Shown here piece after piece: positions 28,944-38,110 of a stretch of DNA of 64,000 bases (the stretch's first letter is position 1; every line of letters begins with the position of its first letter). This stretch comes from Bradyrhizobium japonicum USDA 6 (GTDB lineage Bacteria; Pseudomonadota; Alphaproteobacteria; Rhizobiales; Xanthobacteraceae): assembly GCF_000284375.1 (NCBI RefSeq), contig NC_017249.1, positions 6,116,001 to 6,180,000 on the forward strand, given 5' to 3'. The translations under genes were made by a program, and so were the position numbers. The notes under the pieces are model-generated. The model ran no database searches. It had not been told where the DNA came from and saw only the letters and a program-made list of their open reading frames with translations.

Positions 28944-29666
28944 ATGGCTGAGACCGTACTGACACATTCGGGCCAATCTCCTGCGCGGCTCGAAGGCTGG
29001 CGCGGCATCGCCGCCGACTGGGCGTCCGATCAGCGCGCCTTCAAGAATGTGTCCTGGGGCAAGGCCATGATGTGGATCTTCCTCCTCAGCGACACCTTCA
29101 TCTTCAGTTGCTTCCTGCTCTCCTACATGACGGCGCGCATGTCCACGACCGTGCCGTGGCCGAACCCCAGCGAGGTCTTCGCGCTCAATATCGGGGGCAA
29201 CCACATCCCCCTGATCCTGATCGCCATCATGACCTTTATCCTGATCAGCAGCAGCGGCACGATGGCGATGGCCGTCAATTTCGGCTACCGGCGCGATCGC
29301 GCCAGAACCGCGGCCTTGATGCTGGTCACGGCGGCCTTCGGCGCAACCTTCGTCGGAATGCAGGCCTTCGAATGGACCAAGCTGATCATGGAGGGCGTCC
29401 GGCCCTGGGGCAATCCATGGGGTGCACCGCAGTTCGGTGCAAGCTTCTTCATGATCACCGGCTTCCACGGCACCCACGTGACGATCGGCGTGATCTTCCT
29501 GATCGCCATTGCGCGGAAGGTCTTGCGCGGCGACTTCGACGTCGAGAGGCGCGGCTTCTTCACGAGCCGCAAGGGCTATTACGAGATCGTCGAGATCATG
29601 GGCCTGTACTGGCACTTCGTCGATCTCGTGTGGGTGTTCATCTTTGCATTGTTCTATCTTTGGTGA
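28944..29666 (+). CDS. coxP: Cytochrome c oxidase subunit III (CoxP-like)
   Basis: The 240-residue second COX3-family protein has MWIFLLSDTFIFSCFLLSY at the start, GFHGTHVTIGVIFLI in the middle and EIMGLYWHFVDLVWVFIFALFY at the end, the last two being hallmark helices of subunit III. The start at 28944 has a clear GGGAGG ribosome site; an open frame back to 28776 overlaps coxO and is not used. It differs substantially from coxO, so the pair is not a recent duplication. Confidence 0.9.
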   Translation: MAETVLTHSGQSPARLEGWRGIAADWASDQRAFKNVSWGKAMMWIFLLSDTFIFSCFLLSYMTARMSTTVPWPNPSEVFALNIGGNHIPLILIAIMTFILISSSGTMAMAVNFGYRRDRARTAALMLVTAAFGATFVGMQAFEWTKLIMEGVRPWGNPWGAPQFGASFFMITGFHGTHVTIGVIFLIAIARKVLRGDFDVERRGFFTSRKGYYEIVEIMGLYWHFVDLVWVFIFALFYLW

Positions 29667-29675
29667 GGTCGGCGC

Positions 29676-30068
29676 ATGACAAACGCGACGGTACACATGG
29701 AAGGCCAGCTCCACGCTCCGGCGCACGGCGCAGTCGCAACAGCAGCCGTGCACGCCAAGGGGCAACAGCACCCGATCAGGCTCTACCTCGTGGTCTGGGG
29801 CTGGCTGTTCGTCCTCAGCACGTGCTCCTACCTCGTCGACTACTTTGGCCTCCACGGCTACCTCAGGTGGTCGCTGATCCTGGTGTTCATGGTGTTGAAG
29901 GCCGGCCTGATCGTCGCCGTCTTCATGCACATGGCCTGGGAGCGGCTCGCCCTCGCCTATGCGATCCTGCTGCCACCGATCGCGGTCATGGTGTTTGTGA
30001 CCATCATGGTGCTCGAATCCGAATACACGCACTTGCTTCGCGTGATGTTCTTCGCAGTGCCGTCGTAG
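29676..30068 (+). CDS. Cytochrome c oxidase subunit IV-like protein
   Basis: The 130-residue protein has a His/Ala-rich N-terminal tail (about 30 residues) and three helices: VVWGWLFVLSTCSYLV, LILVFMVLKAGLIVAVFMHM and ILLPPIAVMVFVTIMVL. The LKAGLIVAVFMHM segment is the prokaryotic subunit IV (COX4_pro/CyoD-like) signature. It is the last gene of the operon, 9 bases after coxP, and is followed by a family B repeat. Confidence 0.85.
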   Translation: MTNATVHMEGQLHAPAHGAVATAAVHAKGQQHPIRLYLVVWGWLFVLSTCSYLVDYFGLHGYLRWSLILVFMVLKAGLIVAVFMHMAWERLALAYAILLPPIAVMVFVTIMVLESEYTHLLRVMFFAVPS

Positions 30069-30096
30069 CAGCAAGCTGAATTCGCACATCGCTCGA

Positions 30097-30202
30097 TGTC
30101 ATGCCCCGCGAAGGCGGGGCATCCAGTAACCCGTGTCAGCAGTCGGTTCCTACAATGCCCGCCATGGAGTACTGGATCATCCGCCTTAGCGGATGATGAC
30201 AG
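30097..30202. repeat. Dispersed palindromic repeat, family B copy 2
   Basis: This element of about 106 bases begins TGTCATGCCCCGCGAAGGCG and ends CCGCCTTAGCGGATGATGAC, with GGCATCCAGTA opposite TACTGGATCA inside. It resembles the copy at 5284-5390. It lies between the convergent oxidase operon and nadE and could end both transcripts. Confidence 0.85.
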
Positions 30203-30239
30203 ATAGACGTGTGGCGCGACCGTCCGCCTCTCTCCGGTG

Positions 30240-31997
30240 CTAGCCCTCGAACGCGTCGATCGACGCCTTGCTGCCGCGCGAGACCAGCGTCTCGTCCGCC
30301 GCAGGCAACGGCTCGCCCTTGTCGCGAAAGCGGTTGGTAATGGGATAGCGGCGGTCGCGACCGAAATTCCTGGCCGTCACCTTCACGCCCGGCGCGGCCT
30401 GGCGGCGCTTGTATTCGGCGACGTTGAGCAGATGATCGATGCGGGTGACCGTCTCGCGGTCGAAGCCGGCGGCGATGATCTTGTCGAGCGGCTCCTCGCG
30501 CTCGATCAGACGCTCCAGGATGGCATCGAGCACGTCATAAGGCGGCAGCGAGTCCTGGTCGGTCTGGTTCTCGCGCAGCTCCGCCGTCGGCGGGCGCGTG
30601 ATGATATCGGGCGGAATGACCTCGCCCGCAGGCCCGAGCGCGCCGTCGGGCTTCCAGTGGTTGCGCAGCGCGGCCAGCCGAAACACCTGCGTCTTGTAGA
30701 TATCCTTGATCGGATTGAAGCCGCCGTTCATGTCGCCATAGAGCGTGGCGTAGCCGACCGACATTTCCGACTTGTTGCCGGTCGTCACCACCATCAGCCC
30801 GGTCTTGTTGGAGATCGCCATCAGCAGCGTGCCGCGGGTGCGGGCCTGCAGGTTTTCCTCGGTGATATCGGGCGGCAGATTCTTGAAGATGCCGGACAGG
30901 ATGGTCTCGAAGCCGGTCACGGCTTCAGCGATCGGCAGCACCTCGTAGCGAATTCCGAGATGCCCGGCGAGTTCGCCCGCGTCCGCGATCGAGCTCGCCG
31001 CGGTGTAGCGATAGGGCAGCATCACGCCATGCACCTGGTCGGCACCGAGCGCATCGACCGCGATCGCCGCGCAGAGAGCGGAGTCGATGCCGCCGGAAAT
31101 GCCGAGCAGAACGCCGGGAAATCCGTTCTTGGCGACATAGTCGCGCAAGCCCAGCACGCAGGCCGCGTAGTCGGCGTGGTCGCCCTCGGGCTGCGCGGCA
31201 AGCGGCCCGGCGCAGCGCCAGTCGTCGCCGTTCCTCGTGAAGCGCAATGTGGTGACGCTCTCCTCGAAGGCCGGCAATTGCGCCGCGAGCGAGAAATCGC
31301 CATTGAGCGCAAAGGACGCGCCGTCGAACACCAGTTCGTCCTGGCCGCAAACCTGGTTGAGATAGACCAGCGGCAGCCCGCTCTCGGTGACGCGCGCCAC
31401 GGCGACCGACAGGCGCACGTCACTCTTGTCGCGAGCATAGGGCGAGCCGTTCGGCACCAGGAGGATCTCGGCGCCGGTCTCGGCCAGCGTCTCGACCACG
31501 TTCTCGTAATCCTCGGACTCCTCCAGCCAGATATCCTCGCAGATCGGCACGCCGATGCGCACGCCGCGCACGGTCACGGGACCTGCGGCAGGGCCGCGCG
31601 AAAACAGCCGCTTCTCGTCGAACACGCCGTAATTCGGCAGGTTGCACTTGAAGCGCAGGGCGGCGATTTTTCCGCCATCGAGCAGCGCGCAGGCATTATG
31701 GAGCCTGCCGTCCTCGACCCAGGGCGTGCCGACCAGCAGCGCCGGGCCGCCATCGGCGGTCTCGCGCGCGAGCGCCTCGATCGCGGCACGGCAGGCGTCC
31801 TGGAACGCCGGCTTCTGCACCAGATCTTCCGGCGGATAGCCCGCGATGAACAATTCCGGAAACAGCACGAGATCGGCGCCATCGGACCTGGCTTGCGCGC
31901 GCGCGGCACGAACCTTCGCGGCATTGCCTTCGATGTCGCCCATGGTCGGATTGAGCTGGGCGAGCGTGACCGCGAATACGTTGAGACGTTCGGTCAT
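30240..31997 (-). CDS. nadE: Glutamine-dependent NAD+ synthetase
   Basis: This is a 585-residue two-domain enzyme. The N-terminal nitrilase-like glutaminase has the Glu-Lys-Cys triad in LFPELFI, RFKCNLPNYGVF and VPICEDIW. The C-terminal ATP-pyrophosphatase domain begins near residue 295 with GISGGIDSALCAA and contains TTGNKSEMSVGYATLYGDM. It makes NAD+ from deamido-NAD using glutamine as nitrogen donor. The start MTERLNVFAV at 31997 is used; the frame is open upstream but overlaps dgkA. Last gene of the minus-strand DAHP synthase/dgkA/nadE run. Confidence 0.95.
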   Translation of the reverse strand: MTERLNVFAVTLAQLNPTMGDIEGNAAKVRAARAQARSDGADLVLFPELFIAGYPPEDLVQKPAFQDACRAAIEALARETADGGPALLVGTPWVEDGRLHNACALLDGGKIAALRFKCNLPNYGVFDEKRLFSRGPAAGPVTVRGVRIGVPICEDIWLEESEDYENVVETLAETGAEILLVPNGSPYARDKSDVRLSVAVARVTESGLPLVYLNQVCGQDELVFDGASFALNGDFSLAAQLPAFEESVTTLRFTRNGDDWRCAGPLAAQPEGDHADYAACVLGLRDYVAKNGFPGVLLGISGGIDSALCAAIAVDALGADQVHGVMLPYRYTAASSIADAGELAGHLGIRYEVLPIAEAVTGFETILSGIFKNLPPDITEENLQARTRGTLLMAISNKTGLMVVTTGNKSEMSVGYATLYGDMNGGFNPIKDIYKTQVFRLAALRNHWKPDGALGPAGEVIPPDIITRPPTAELRENQTDQDSLPPYDVLDAILERLIEREEPLDKIIAAGFDRETVTRIDHLLNVAEYKRRQAAPGVKVTARNFGRDRRYPITNRFRDKGEPLPAADETLVSRGSKASIDAFEG

Positions 31998-32014
31998 GGC
32001 CGCCGCACTCCGCT

Positions 32015-32368
32015 TCAGAGGAACCCCAACCGCTCGACGATGGCGATGATCCAGAACGCGCCGGCCATCAGCAGCGCAACGCCGACCGCGGCCGAGCCCA
32101 TGTCCTTGACCCGGCCGATCTGCTTGTCGTGATCCATCGTCAGCCGGTCGGCAAGCTTCTCGATCGCGGTGTTGAGCAGCTCGACCGTCAGCACGAACGC
32201 AACCGAACAGACCAGCTCGACCGCCCGCAGCGCCGTCGCGGCGACGAACCACGCCAGCGGCACCGACAGGATGAGCGCAAAAATCTCCTCGCGAACGGCC
32301 TGCTCCGACCGGAACGCGAAGGCCAGACCGTTGCGTGAATTGATCGTCGCCTTCCAGATCCGCAGCAA
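32015..32368 (-). CDS. dgkA: Diacylglycerol kinase (DgkA)
   Basis: The 117-residue small trimeric membrane kinase phosphorylates diacylglycerol to phosphatidic acid. It has NSRNGLAFAFRSEQAVREE at the amphipathic N-terminal part and the catalytic core ELLNTAIEKLADR, followed by KDMGSAAVGVAL. Three membrane helices are visible. It starts 4 bases after the DAHP synthase stop and ends 17 bases before nadE, so the three are likely one operon. Confidence 0.93.
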   Translation of the reverse strand: MLRIWKATINSRNGLAFAFRSEQAVREEIFALILSVPLAWFVAATALRAVELVCSVAFVLTVELLNTAIEKLADRLTMDHDKQIGRVKDMGSAAVGVALLMAGAFWIIAIVERLGFL

Positions 32369-32372
32369 GGTG

Positions 32373-33761
32373 TTAGAGCCCCGCGGCGACCGGCATCGGC
32401 CTGGCCTTGCCGGCGCGTTCCTGCTTGAGGAGCTCCGCGATCAGGAAAGCCATGTCGATCGATTGCTCGGCATTGAGGCGGGGATCGCAGACCGTGTGGT
32501 AGCGGTCGTTGAGATCCTCGTCGGTGATCGCGCGGGCGCCGCCGATGCACTCGGTGACGTCCTGGCCGGTCATCTCCAGATGCACGCCGCCGGCGTGGGT
32601 GCCTTCCGCCGCGTGGATGGTGAAGAACGACTTCACCTCCGACAGGACGCGGTCGAACGGGCGCGTCTTGTAGCCCGACGTCGAGGTGATGGTGTTGCCG
32701 TGCATGGGATCGCACGACCAGACCACAACCCTGCCCTCGCGCTTCACCGCGCGGATCAGTCCCGGCAGATGGTCGGCGACCTTGTCGGAGCCGAAGCGGT
32801 TGATCAGCGTAAGCCGGCCCGGCTCGTTGTCGGGGTTGAGCACGTCGATCAGCTTCAAGAGCTCGTCGGGCTTGAGCGACGGGCCGCACTTCAGGCCGAT
32901 CGGGTTCTTGATGCCGCGGAAATATTCGACATGGCCGTGATCGAGCTGGCGGGTGCGGTCGCCGATCCAGATCATGTGGCCCGAGGTCGCGTACCAGTCG
33001 CCGGTGGTGGAATCGACGCGGGTCATGGCCTGCTCGTAGCCGAGCAGCAGTGCCTCGTGGCTGGTGTAGAAATCGGTGGAGCGCAGCTCGGGATGGGCCT
33101 CGAGATCGAGGCCACAGGCGCGCATGAAATTGAGCGCGTCCGAGATGCGGTCGGCCAGCTCCTTATAGCGGCGGGACTGCGGGCTATCCTTGAGGAAGCC
33201 GAGCATCCACTCATGCACGCTGCCGAGATTGGCGTAACCACCTGTCGCGAACGCACGGAGCAGGTTCAGCGTCGCTGCCGACTGGCGGTAGGCCATCAGC
33301 TGGCGCTGCGGGTCCGGCACGCGCGCTTCCTTGGTGAAGGCAATGTCGTTGACGATGTCGCCGCGATAGCTCGGCAGCTCGACGCCGTTCATCTTCTCGG
33401 TCGGCGACGACCGCGGTTTTGCGAACTGGCCGGCAATGCGGCCAACCTTCACCACCGGCACCGCGCCGGCATAGGTCAGTACCACCGCCATCTGGAGCAG
33501 CACGCGGAAGAAATCGCGGATGTTGTTGGCGCCGTGCTCGGCAAAGCTCTCGGCGCAATCGCCGCCCTGGAGCAGAAAGGCCTCGCCGGTCGCAACGCGG
33601 GCCAGCGACTTCTTCAGATTGCGCGCCTCGCCCGCGAACACCAGCGGCGGAAAGGTCGCAAGCTGCGCCTCGACGTCGGCCAAGGCCTTGGCGTCGGGAT
33701 AATCGGGCACCTGTAGCACCGGCTTGCTGCGCCAGGACTCGGGCGTCCACCGCTCGGACAT
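32373..33761 (-). CDS. Class II 3-deoxy-7-phosphoheptulonate (DAHP) synthase
   Basis: The 462-residue plant-type (AroAII) DAHP synthase is the first enzyme of the shikimate pathway, joining phosphoenolpyruvate and erythrose 4-phosphate. Class II landmarks include [44 protein letters not shown] and [10 protein letters not shown]. The start [10 protein letters not shown] at 33761 follows GGAGAG; the open frame runs on another 52 codons without support. First gene of a run with dgkA and nadE. No ACT or chorismate mutase domain is fused. Confidence 0.95.
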   Translation of the reverse strand: MSERWTPESWRSKPVLQVPDYPDAKALADVEAQLATFPPLVFAGEARNLKKSLARVATGEAFLLQGGDCAESFAEHGANNIRDFFRVLLQMAVVLTYAGAVPVVKVGRIAGQFAKPRSSPTEKMNGVELPSYRGDIVNDIAFTKEARVPDPQRQLMAYRQSAATLNLLRAFATGGYANLGSVHEWMLGFLKDSPQSRRYKELADRISDALNFMRACGLDLEAHPELRSTDFYTSHEALLLGYEQAMTRVDSTTGDWYATSGHMIWIGDRTRQLDHGHVEYFRGIKNPIGLKCGPSLKPDELLKLIDVLNPDNEPGRLTLINRFGSDKVADHLPGLIRAVKREGRVVVWSCDPMHGNTITSTSGYKTRPFDRVLSEVKSFFTIHAAEGTHAGGVHLEMTGQDVTECIGGARAITDEDLNDRYHTVCDPRLNAEQSIDMAFLIAELLKQERAGKARPMPVAAGL

Positions 33762-33943
33762 CGCAATCTCTCCGTGAAGTAAAAAAGCACAACCTGATCT
33801 GTGGGTTGCGAGGGCCGCCTTATACACAGCCCGGTCCCCCGCCGCCAGTTGTAAATCCATTTCGCACTGCAAACCCTTGCGGGGAAAGCCGAATTCGCAT
33901 TTGCTGAGGGCCGGCAAGGAAACCGGCAGGACATCGGCTGCCC

Positions 33944-34855
33944 ATGGACGCGGCGCGCGACGACGTTTTCATCGACGAGATCACCTTCCCGGCGACGGAC
34001 GGGTATCCGCTGGCCGGCACCCTGTTCCTGCCGCGCGGCACCAAACGGCATGCCGTGCTGATCAACTCCGCCACCGCCGTCCCTCGAAAAATCTATCGCG
34101 GCTTTGCCTCCTACCTCGCCCATCGCGGCTGCGCGGTCCTGACCTACGATTATCGCGGCATCGGCGATTCCCGGCGGCCGGCGATGGTCGGCTACAACCA
34201 GCCGAAATCGCTGGTCGGATTCAGGGCCTCGATGTCCGACTGGGCCGCGCAGGACGTCACCGCCGCGGTGCGCTGGATGCGCGAGCGCTACACCACCCTG
34301 CCGCTCGCCTATGTCGGCCACTCCTTCGGCGGCCAGGCGCTGGGACTGATCGAAAACAACGGCGACATTTCACGCGCCGCCTTCGTGGCCTCGCAGGCCG
34401 CGACCTGGCGGCTGATGGCGTCGCCGGAAAAATATCGCGTCTACGCCTTCATGAATTTCGTCGGTGTGCCGCTCGTCCACGCGCTCGGCTACGCGCCGGC
34501 CTGGGCCGGCATCGGCGAGGATCTGCCCAAGGGCGTCTTCCTGCAATGGGCCGACTGGGTCTCAAGCCCGCGCTATCTGTTCGACTCCAAATTGCCGGCG
34601 CTGGAGAACTTCGCAAAGTTCAAGGGCGAGCTGCGCGCGCTCTGCTTCTCCGACGATCCCTGGGCGACGCGGGCCGCGGTCGAGCTGCTCGCGAGCGGCT
34701 TCTCCGCGATCAAGCCGGAGGTGCTGACGGTCAAGCCGTCCGACGTCGGCGCCAAGGCGATCGGCCATTTCGGCTTCTTCCGCCCCGAGCACAGCGACAC
34801 GCTGTGGCGCGGCGTGGCGGAATGGATCCAGGGGGAGTGGTGCGTTAGCGGATGA
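33944..34855 (+). CDS. Alpha/beta hydrolase
   Basis: The 303-residue alpha/beta-fold hydrolase has an oxyanion region near [11 protein letters not shown], a nucleophile elbow GHSFGGQ with the catalytic Ser near residue 130, and a likely catalytic His in [12 protein letters not shown] near the end. The [13 protein letters not shown] segment is typical. Substrate unknown; related proteins are annotated as serine esterases. It stands alone, divergent from the DAHP synthase operon, and its 3' end overlaps the convergent small gene by 11 bases. Confidence 0.85.
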   Translation: MDAARDDVFIDEITFPATDGYPLAGTLFLPRGTKRHAVLINSATAVPRKIYRGFASYLAHRGCAVLTYDYRGIGDSRRPAMVGYNQPKSLVGFRASMSDWAAQDVTAAVRWMRERYTTLPLAYVGHSFGGQALGLIENNGDISRAAFVASQAATWRLMASPEKYRVYAFMNFVGVPLVHALGYAPAWAGIGEDLPKGVFLQWADWVSSPRYLFDSKLPALENFAKFKGELRALCFSDDPWATRAAVELLASGFSAIKPEVLTVKPSDVGAKAIGHFGFFRPEHSDTLWRGVAEWIQGEWCVSG

Positions 34856-35108
34856 TCGTCGTCAGAGACGAGTACCGTCGGTTCGGCTTGGCTTCGCCCG
34901 GCGCAAACTGCGCGAAGGCCTCGCTGACGCGGACCGCCGGCGGCGTGTCGCTGGCGAAGCGGAATTCCTTCGGCCGCGGCGCGTAGAAGCTGGCGCTGTA
35001 ATAGGCGTCGTCGAAACGCGCCTCGCCGACGCCGAACAATGCGTCGCAGACGAACAGGAGCGCGTAGACTCCCGCAACCGCCGCAACGATCTCCCTGAAA
35101 ACAGACAT
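34845..35108 (-). CDS. Small exported or membrane-anchored protein of unknown function
   Basis: The 87-residue product has one N-terminal hydrophobic segment (EIVAAVAGVYALLFVCDALF) followed by a short polar domain rich in Tyr and Phe (YYSASFYAPRPKEFRF). No family recognised. The start at 35108 is preferred to an ATG 15 codons upstream because it places the hydrophobic segment at the N-terminus. Its 3' end overlaps the convergent hydrolase gene by 11 bases, which slightly lowers confidence. Confidence 0.55.
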   Translation of the reverse strand: MSVFREIVAAVAGVYALLFVCDALFGVGEARFDDAYYSASFYAPRPKEFRFASDTPPAVRVSEAFAQFAPGEAKPNRRYSSLTTIIR

Positions 35109-35242
35109 GCCGATGCCCCAACCTTTTGCAGGCAGGATGCACGCCGGTTCCAAAGCGGAGGTTTAAGGCAGCAGCCTTCTTGTCCGCAGGGTTTTCCGCC
35201 ACTGAGCGGAATGCAGACAATTTTATCGATGTCGAAAAAGGA

Positions 35243-35270
35243 GCCCGCCTGACCGGATGATCAGGCGGGC
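35243..35270 (-). terminator. Intrinsic terminator of the aldehyde dehydrogenase gene
   Basis: GCCCGCCTGA and TCAGGCGGGC form a perfect 10-base stem with an 8-base loop. Read on the minus strand it is followed by TCCTTTTTCG, a T tract, and it lies 26 bases beyond the dehydrogenase stop. Confidence 0.8.
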
Positions 35271-35296
35271 CCAGGATTGGCCGATCGGGAGGTTAA

Positions 35297-36781
35297 TCAG
35301 ACGGCCAGATTCATCCAGACAGCCTTCGGCTCGGTGAAATTGTCGAGCGCGGCGGTGCCATGCTCACGGCCGAGGCCGGAGTCGCGCTCGCCACCCCAGG
35401 GCAGGCGCACGTCGGTGTAGCCATAGGTGTTCATCCAGACCGTGCCCGCGCGCGCCCGCTTGGCGAAGCGCTGGAGCTTGCCGATGTCGCGGCTCCAGAC
35501 ACCGGCGGCGAGGCTGTAGGCCGTGCCGTTGGCGATCCGTAAAGCATCCGCCTCGTCCTTGAACTTGATGACGCTGACGACGGGGCCGAAGATTTCCTCC
35601 TGCGAGATCCGCATCTCGTGCGCGACGCCTGCGAACACCGCGGGGCTGATGAAATAGCCGCGATCTCCAACTTTCTCGCCACCGGTGACGAGGGTCGCGC
35701 CCTCCTTTTGGCCGATGTCGACATAGTCGAGGATCGACTTCATCTGCTTCTCGGAGATCACAGGTCCGAGCGCCGTCTTGCGATCGAGCGGATCGCCGAT
35801 CCTGAGCGACTTTGCGCGCGCAGCCAGCCGCTCCACGACTTCGTCATAGGCCTTCTCCTGCACCAGCACGCGGGAGCCGGCCGAGCACACCTGGCCGGCA
35901 TTGAAGAAGATGCCTGAGGCCGCAGCCTTGGAGGCCGCTTCGAGATCGGCATCGTCAAAGATGACGTTCGCCGACTTGCCGCCGAGCTCGAGCGAGACGC
36001 GCTTGAAGTTGCTGGCGGCGCCCTTCATGATTCCACGGCCGACGCCGGGCGAGCCGGTGAAGGTGACCTTGTCCACATCAGGGTGATTGACCAGCGCGTC
36101 GCCGACGACCCGGCCCGGACCGGTGACGACGTTGAAGACGCCCGCCGGCAGGCCAGCTTCGAGTGCAAGCTCGGCGATGCGCAGCGCCGAAAGTGAGGTC
36201 AGCTCGGCCGGCTTCATCACGATGGTGCAGCCGCAGGCCAGCGCCGGTGCGAGCTTCCACATGCCGATCATCAGCGGAAAATTCCACGGCACGATTGCCG
36301 CGACCACGCCGACCGGCTCGCGCACGGTGTAGGTCAGGGCATCGTCACGTACCGGTACGACGTCGCCGCTGATCTTGTCGGCCCAGCCGGCATAGTAGGT
36401 CAGCGTGTCGACGGCAGCCGGAAAGTCCTGGCGCATCGTCGCGGAGATCGGCTTGCCGGCATCGATCGATTCGAGCTCGATGATCTCTTCCGAGTGCTGC
36501 TTGAGCAGGTCCGCCCAACGCAGCAGGATCTGGCCGCGCTCGGAGGCGCGTATCGTGCGCCACGGACCTTCGAACGCGCGGCGTGCGGCTGCCACGGCGT
36601 GCTCGACATCGGCCTCGCCGCCTTCGGCCACGACGGCGATGACCTGCCCGGTGGCGGGATTGAGGGATTTGAAGGTACGGCCGGAGCTGGCGGGGACGCG
36701 GCGACCGTCGATGAGCAGATGCTGCGGCCGGGCCATGAATTCGGTGGCCTGCGAATGCACAAAGTCATATGCAACAGACAT
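35297..36781 (-). CDS. NAD(P)-dependent aldehyde dehydrogenase
   Basis: The 494-residue ALDH superfamily enzyme has the catalytic Cys in FNAGQVCSAGSR, the general-base Glu in VSLELGGKSANV, the cofactor segment PWNFPLMIGMWKLAPALACG and the FTGSPGVGRGI loop. Substrate cannot be fixed; the closest annotations are betaine- or phenylacetaldehyde-type dehydrogenases. The second of two adjacent ATGs (36781) is chosen because AGGAGG lies 7 bases before it. It is transcribed away from the ModE-HTH regulator at 36895, and a perfect 14-base palindrome lies between them. Confidence 0.92.
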   Translation of the reverse strand: MSVAYDFVHSQATEFMARPQHLLIDGRRVPASSGRTFKSLNPATGQVIAVVAEGGEADVEHAVAAARRAFEGPWRTIRASERGQILLRWADLLKQHSEEIIELESIDAGKPISATMRQDFPAAVDTLTYYAGWADKISGDVVPVRDDALTYTVREPVGVVAAIVPWNFPLMIGMWKLAPALACGCTIVMKPAELTSLSALRIAELALEAGLPAGVFNVVTGPGRVVGDALVNHPDVDKVTFTGSPGVGRGIMKGAASNFKRVSLELGGKSANVIFDDADLEAASKAAASGIFFNAGQVCSAGSRVLVQEKAYDEVVERLAARAKSLRIGDPLDRKTALGPVISEKQMKSILDYVDIGQKEGATLVTGGEKVGDRGYFISPAVFAGVAHEMRISQEEIFGPVVSVIKFKDEADALRIANGTAYSLAAGVWSRDIGKLQRFAKRARAGTVWMNTYGYTDVRLPWGGERDSGLGREHGTAALDNFTEPKAVWMNLAV

Positions 36782-36796
36782 CATATTTCCTCCTGT

Positions 36797-36810
36797 TCTG
36801 GTATACCAGA
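36797..36810. promoter_or_regulatory. Perfect palindrome TCTGGTATACCAGA, candidate operator
   Basis: This 14-base perfect inverted repeat lies in the 113-base gap between the aldehyde dehydrogenase and the divergent regulator, 16 bases before the dehydrogenase start. Its position suggests a binding site, possibly for the adjacent regulator. Confidence 0.5.
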
Positions 36811-36894
36811 CTAGGAGCCTATTGGCTGGAGTAAATATGATATGGTTTGCAAATGGACGCCTCACATATGAAGCGTAGTTCATAAGGATTTCAG

Positions 36895-37977
36895 ATGCTT
36901 CAGATCGAGATCGAGGCCGTCTGGCGATTTCGCCACGAGGGCAGCCCGCGCACCGCGATTGTCATGCTCGGCGTGCTCAACGAAATCCGGAAGACCGGAA
37001 AGATCACGAGCGCGGCCAGCGATGCGCACCTGTCCTATCGGCACGTCTGGAATCTGATCGAGCAATGGTCGGAGTTCTTCGGAACCCCTCTGGTCGAAAC
37101 CCAGCGCGGCAAGGGCTCGAAGCTCACGCCGTTCGGCGAGCGGCTGGTGTGGGCCGGCGAGCGCATGCAGGCCCGGCTCGGCCCGCAGCTCGAAAACCTG
37201 GCGCAGGAGCTGGCGAGCGAGATCAAGCCGTTCCTCGAACAGCGCCCTTCGGTGATCCGCGTTCACGCCAGTCACGGCTTTGCCGTGGCAAAGCTGCGCG
37301 AATTCCTCGATCGCGAGCCCGGCATCGGCGTCGATTTGCGCTATGTCAGCAACCAGCATTCGCTGGTCGCGCTGGCGCAGGGCGCCTGCGATCTCTCGGG
37401 CCTGCATCTGCCGCACGGCGCGTTGCGCGCCCAAGGCATCAAGGCGGCGCGCGAATGGCTCGATCCACGCGAGGATCGCATCATCAGTTTCGTCACGCGC
37501 GAGATGGGACTGATGGTCGCGCGCGGCAATCCGCTGCGCATCGCCTCGCTTCAGGATCTCACCGGTCCAAAAGTCCGCTTCGTCAACCGCGACCATGATT
37601 CCGGCACGCGGCTGTTGTTCGACCAGCTGCTTGCCGCGAACGGCATCGACGAGAGCAGGATCAACGGCGCGCAGCAGATCGAGTTCACCCACGCCGCCGT
37701 CGCGGCCTATGTCGCGAGCGGCATGGCGGATGCGAGTTTTGGTGTCGAGGCCGCCGCCCGCCACTTCGGCCTCGATTTCATCCGCATCCTCACCGAGGAT
37801 TATTTCTTCGTCTGCAAGCGTGCCTTCCTCGATACCGGGCCGATGCAGCGCATCCTGGAGATCATGCGCAGCGCCGATTTCCGCGCCGCCGTCGCCACCC
37901 TGCCCGGCTACGTGCCGTCGGATACCGGCAACGTGACCGGCGTGAAGGCGTTTCTGGAGATGCACGCCGTGCGGTGA
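36895..37977 (+). CDS. Transcriptional regulator: ModE-like HTH fused to a periplasmic-binding-protein-like domain
   Basis: The 360-residue regulator has an N-terminal winged helix (about residues 1-105) with the ModE/LysR-type pattern ITSAASDAHLSYRHVWNLIE and GSKLTPFGERLV. Residues 115-350 resemble a type II binding-protein fold, with the features VARGNPLRIASLQDLTGPKV and NRDHDSGTRLLFDQLL that occur in molybdate/tungstate-type sensor domains. An AAGGA ribosome site precedes the ATG. The effector could be an oxyanion or a small metabolite. It is divergent from an aldehyde dehydrogenase and upstream of an amidotransferase operon, either of which it may control. Confidence 0.8.
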   Translation: MLQIEIEAVWRFRHEGSPRTAIVMLGVLNEIRKTGKITSAASDAHLSYRHVWNLIEQWSEFFGTPLVETQRGKGSKLTPFGERLVWAGERMQARLGPQLENLAQELASEIKPFLEQRPSVIRVHASHGFAVAKLREFLDREPGIGVDLRYVSNQHSLVALAQGACDLSGLHLPHGALRAQGIKAAREWLDPREDRIISFVTREMGLMVARGNPLRIASLQDLTGPKVRFVNRDHDSGTRLLFDQLLAANGIDESRINGAQQIEFTHAAVAAYVASGMADASFGVEAAARHFGLDFIRILTEDYFFVCKRAFLDTGPMQRILEIMRSADFRAAVATLPGYVPSDTGNVTGVKAFLEMHAVR

Positions 37978-38041
37978 TGCCGCATGCCGCATGCAGGCCA
38001 TGTGCGCGGCAGATCCGGCCCGGAACCGTCTGGACGAGGCC

Positions 38042-38079
38042 CGGCATCCGTTATATCTATCTGGATATAGCGGATGCCG
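38042..38079. promoter_or_regulatory. 38-base inverted repeat upstream of the amidotransferase operon
   Basis: CGGCATCCGTTATATC and GATATAGCGGATGCCG form 16-base arms with a 6-base spacer; the single non-complementary position would be a G-U pair in RNA. It lies 65 bases after the regulator stop and 32 bases before the amidotransferase start. It could be a dimeric repressor operator, a regulator-gene terminator without a T run, or a leader hairpin. Confidence 0.6.
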
Positions 38080-38110
38080 TCGAAAGACCCCGCGCAACAG
38101 GGTTTTGTGG

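Noticed and set aside
28926..30089. 387-codon minus-strand open frame across coxP and subunit IV
   Set aside because: It crosses two well-defined membrane-protein genes and has no start signal or family features.
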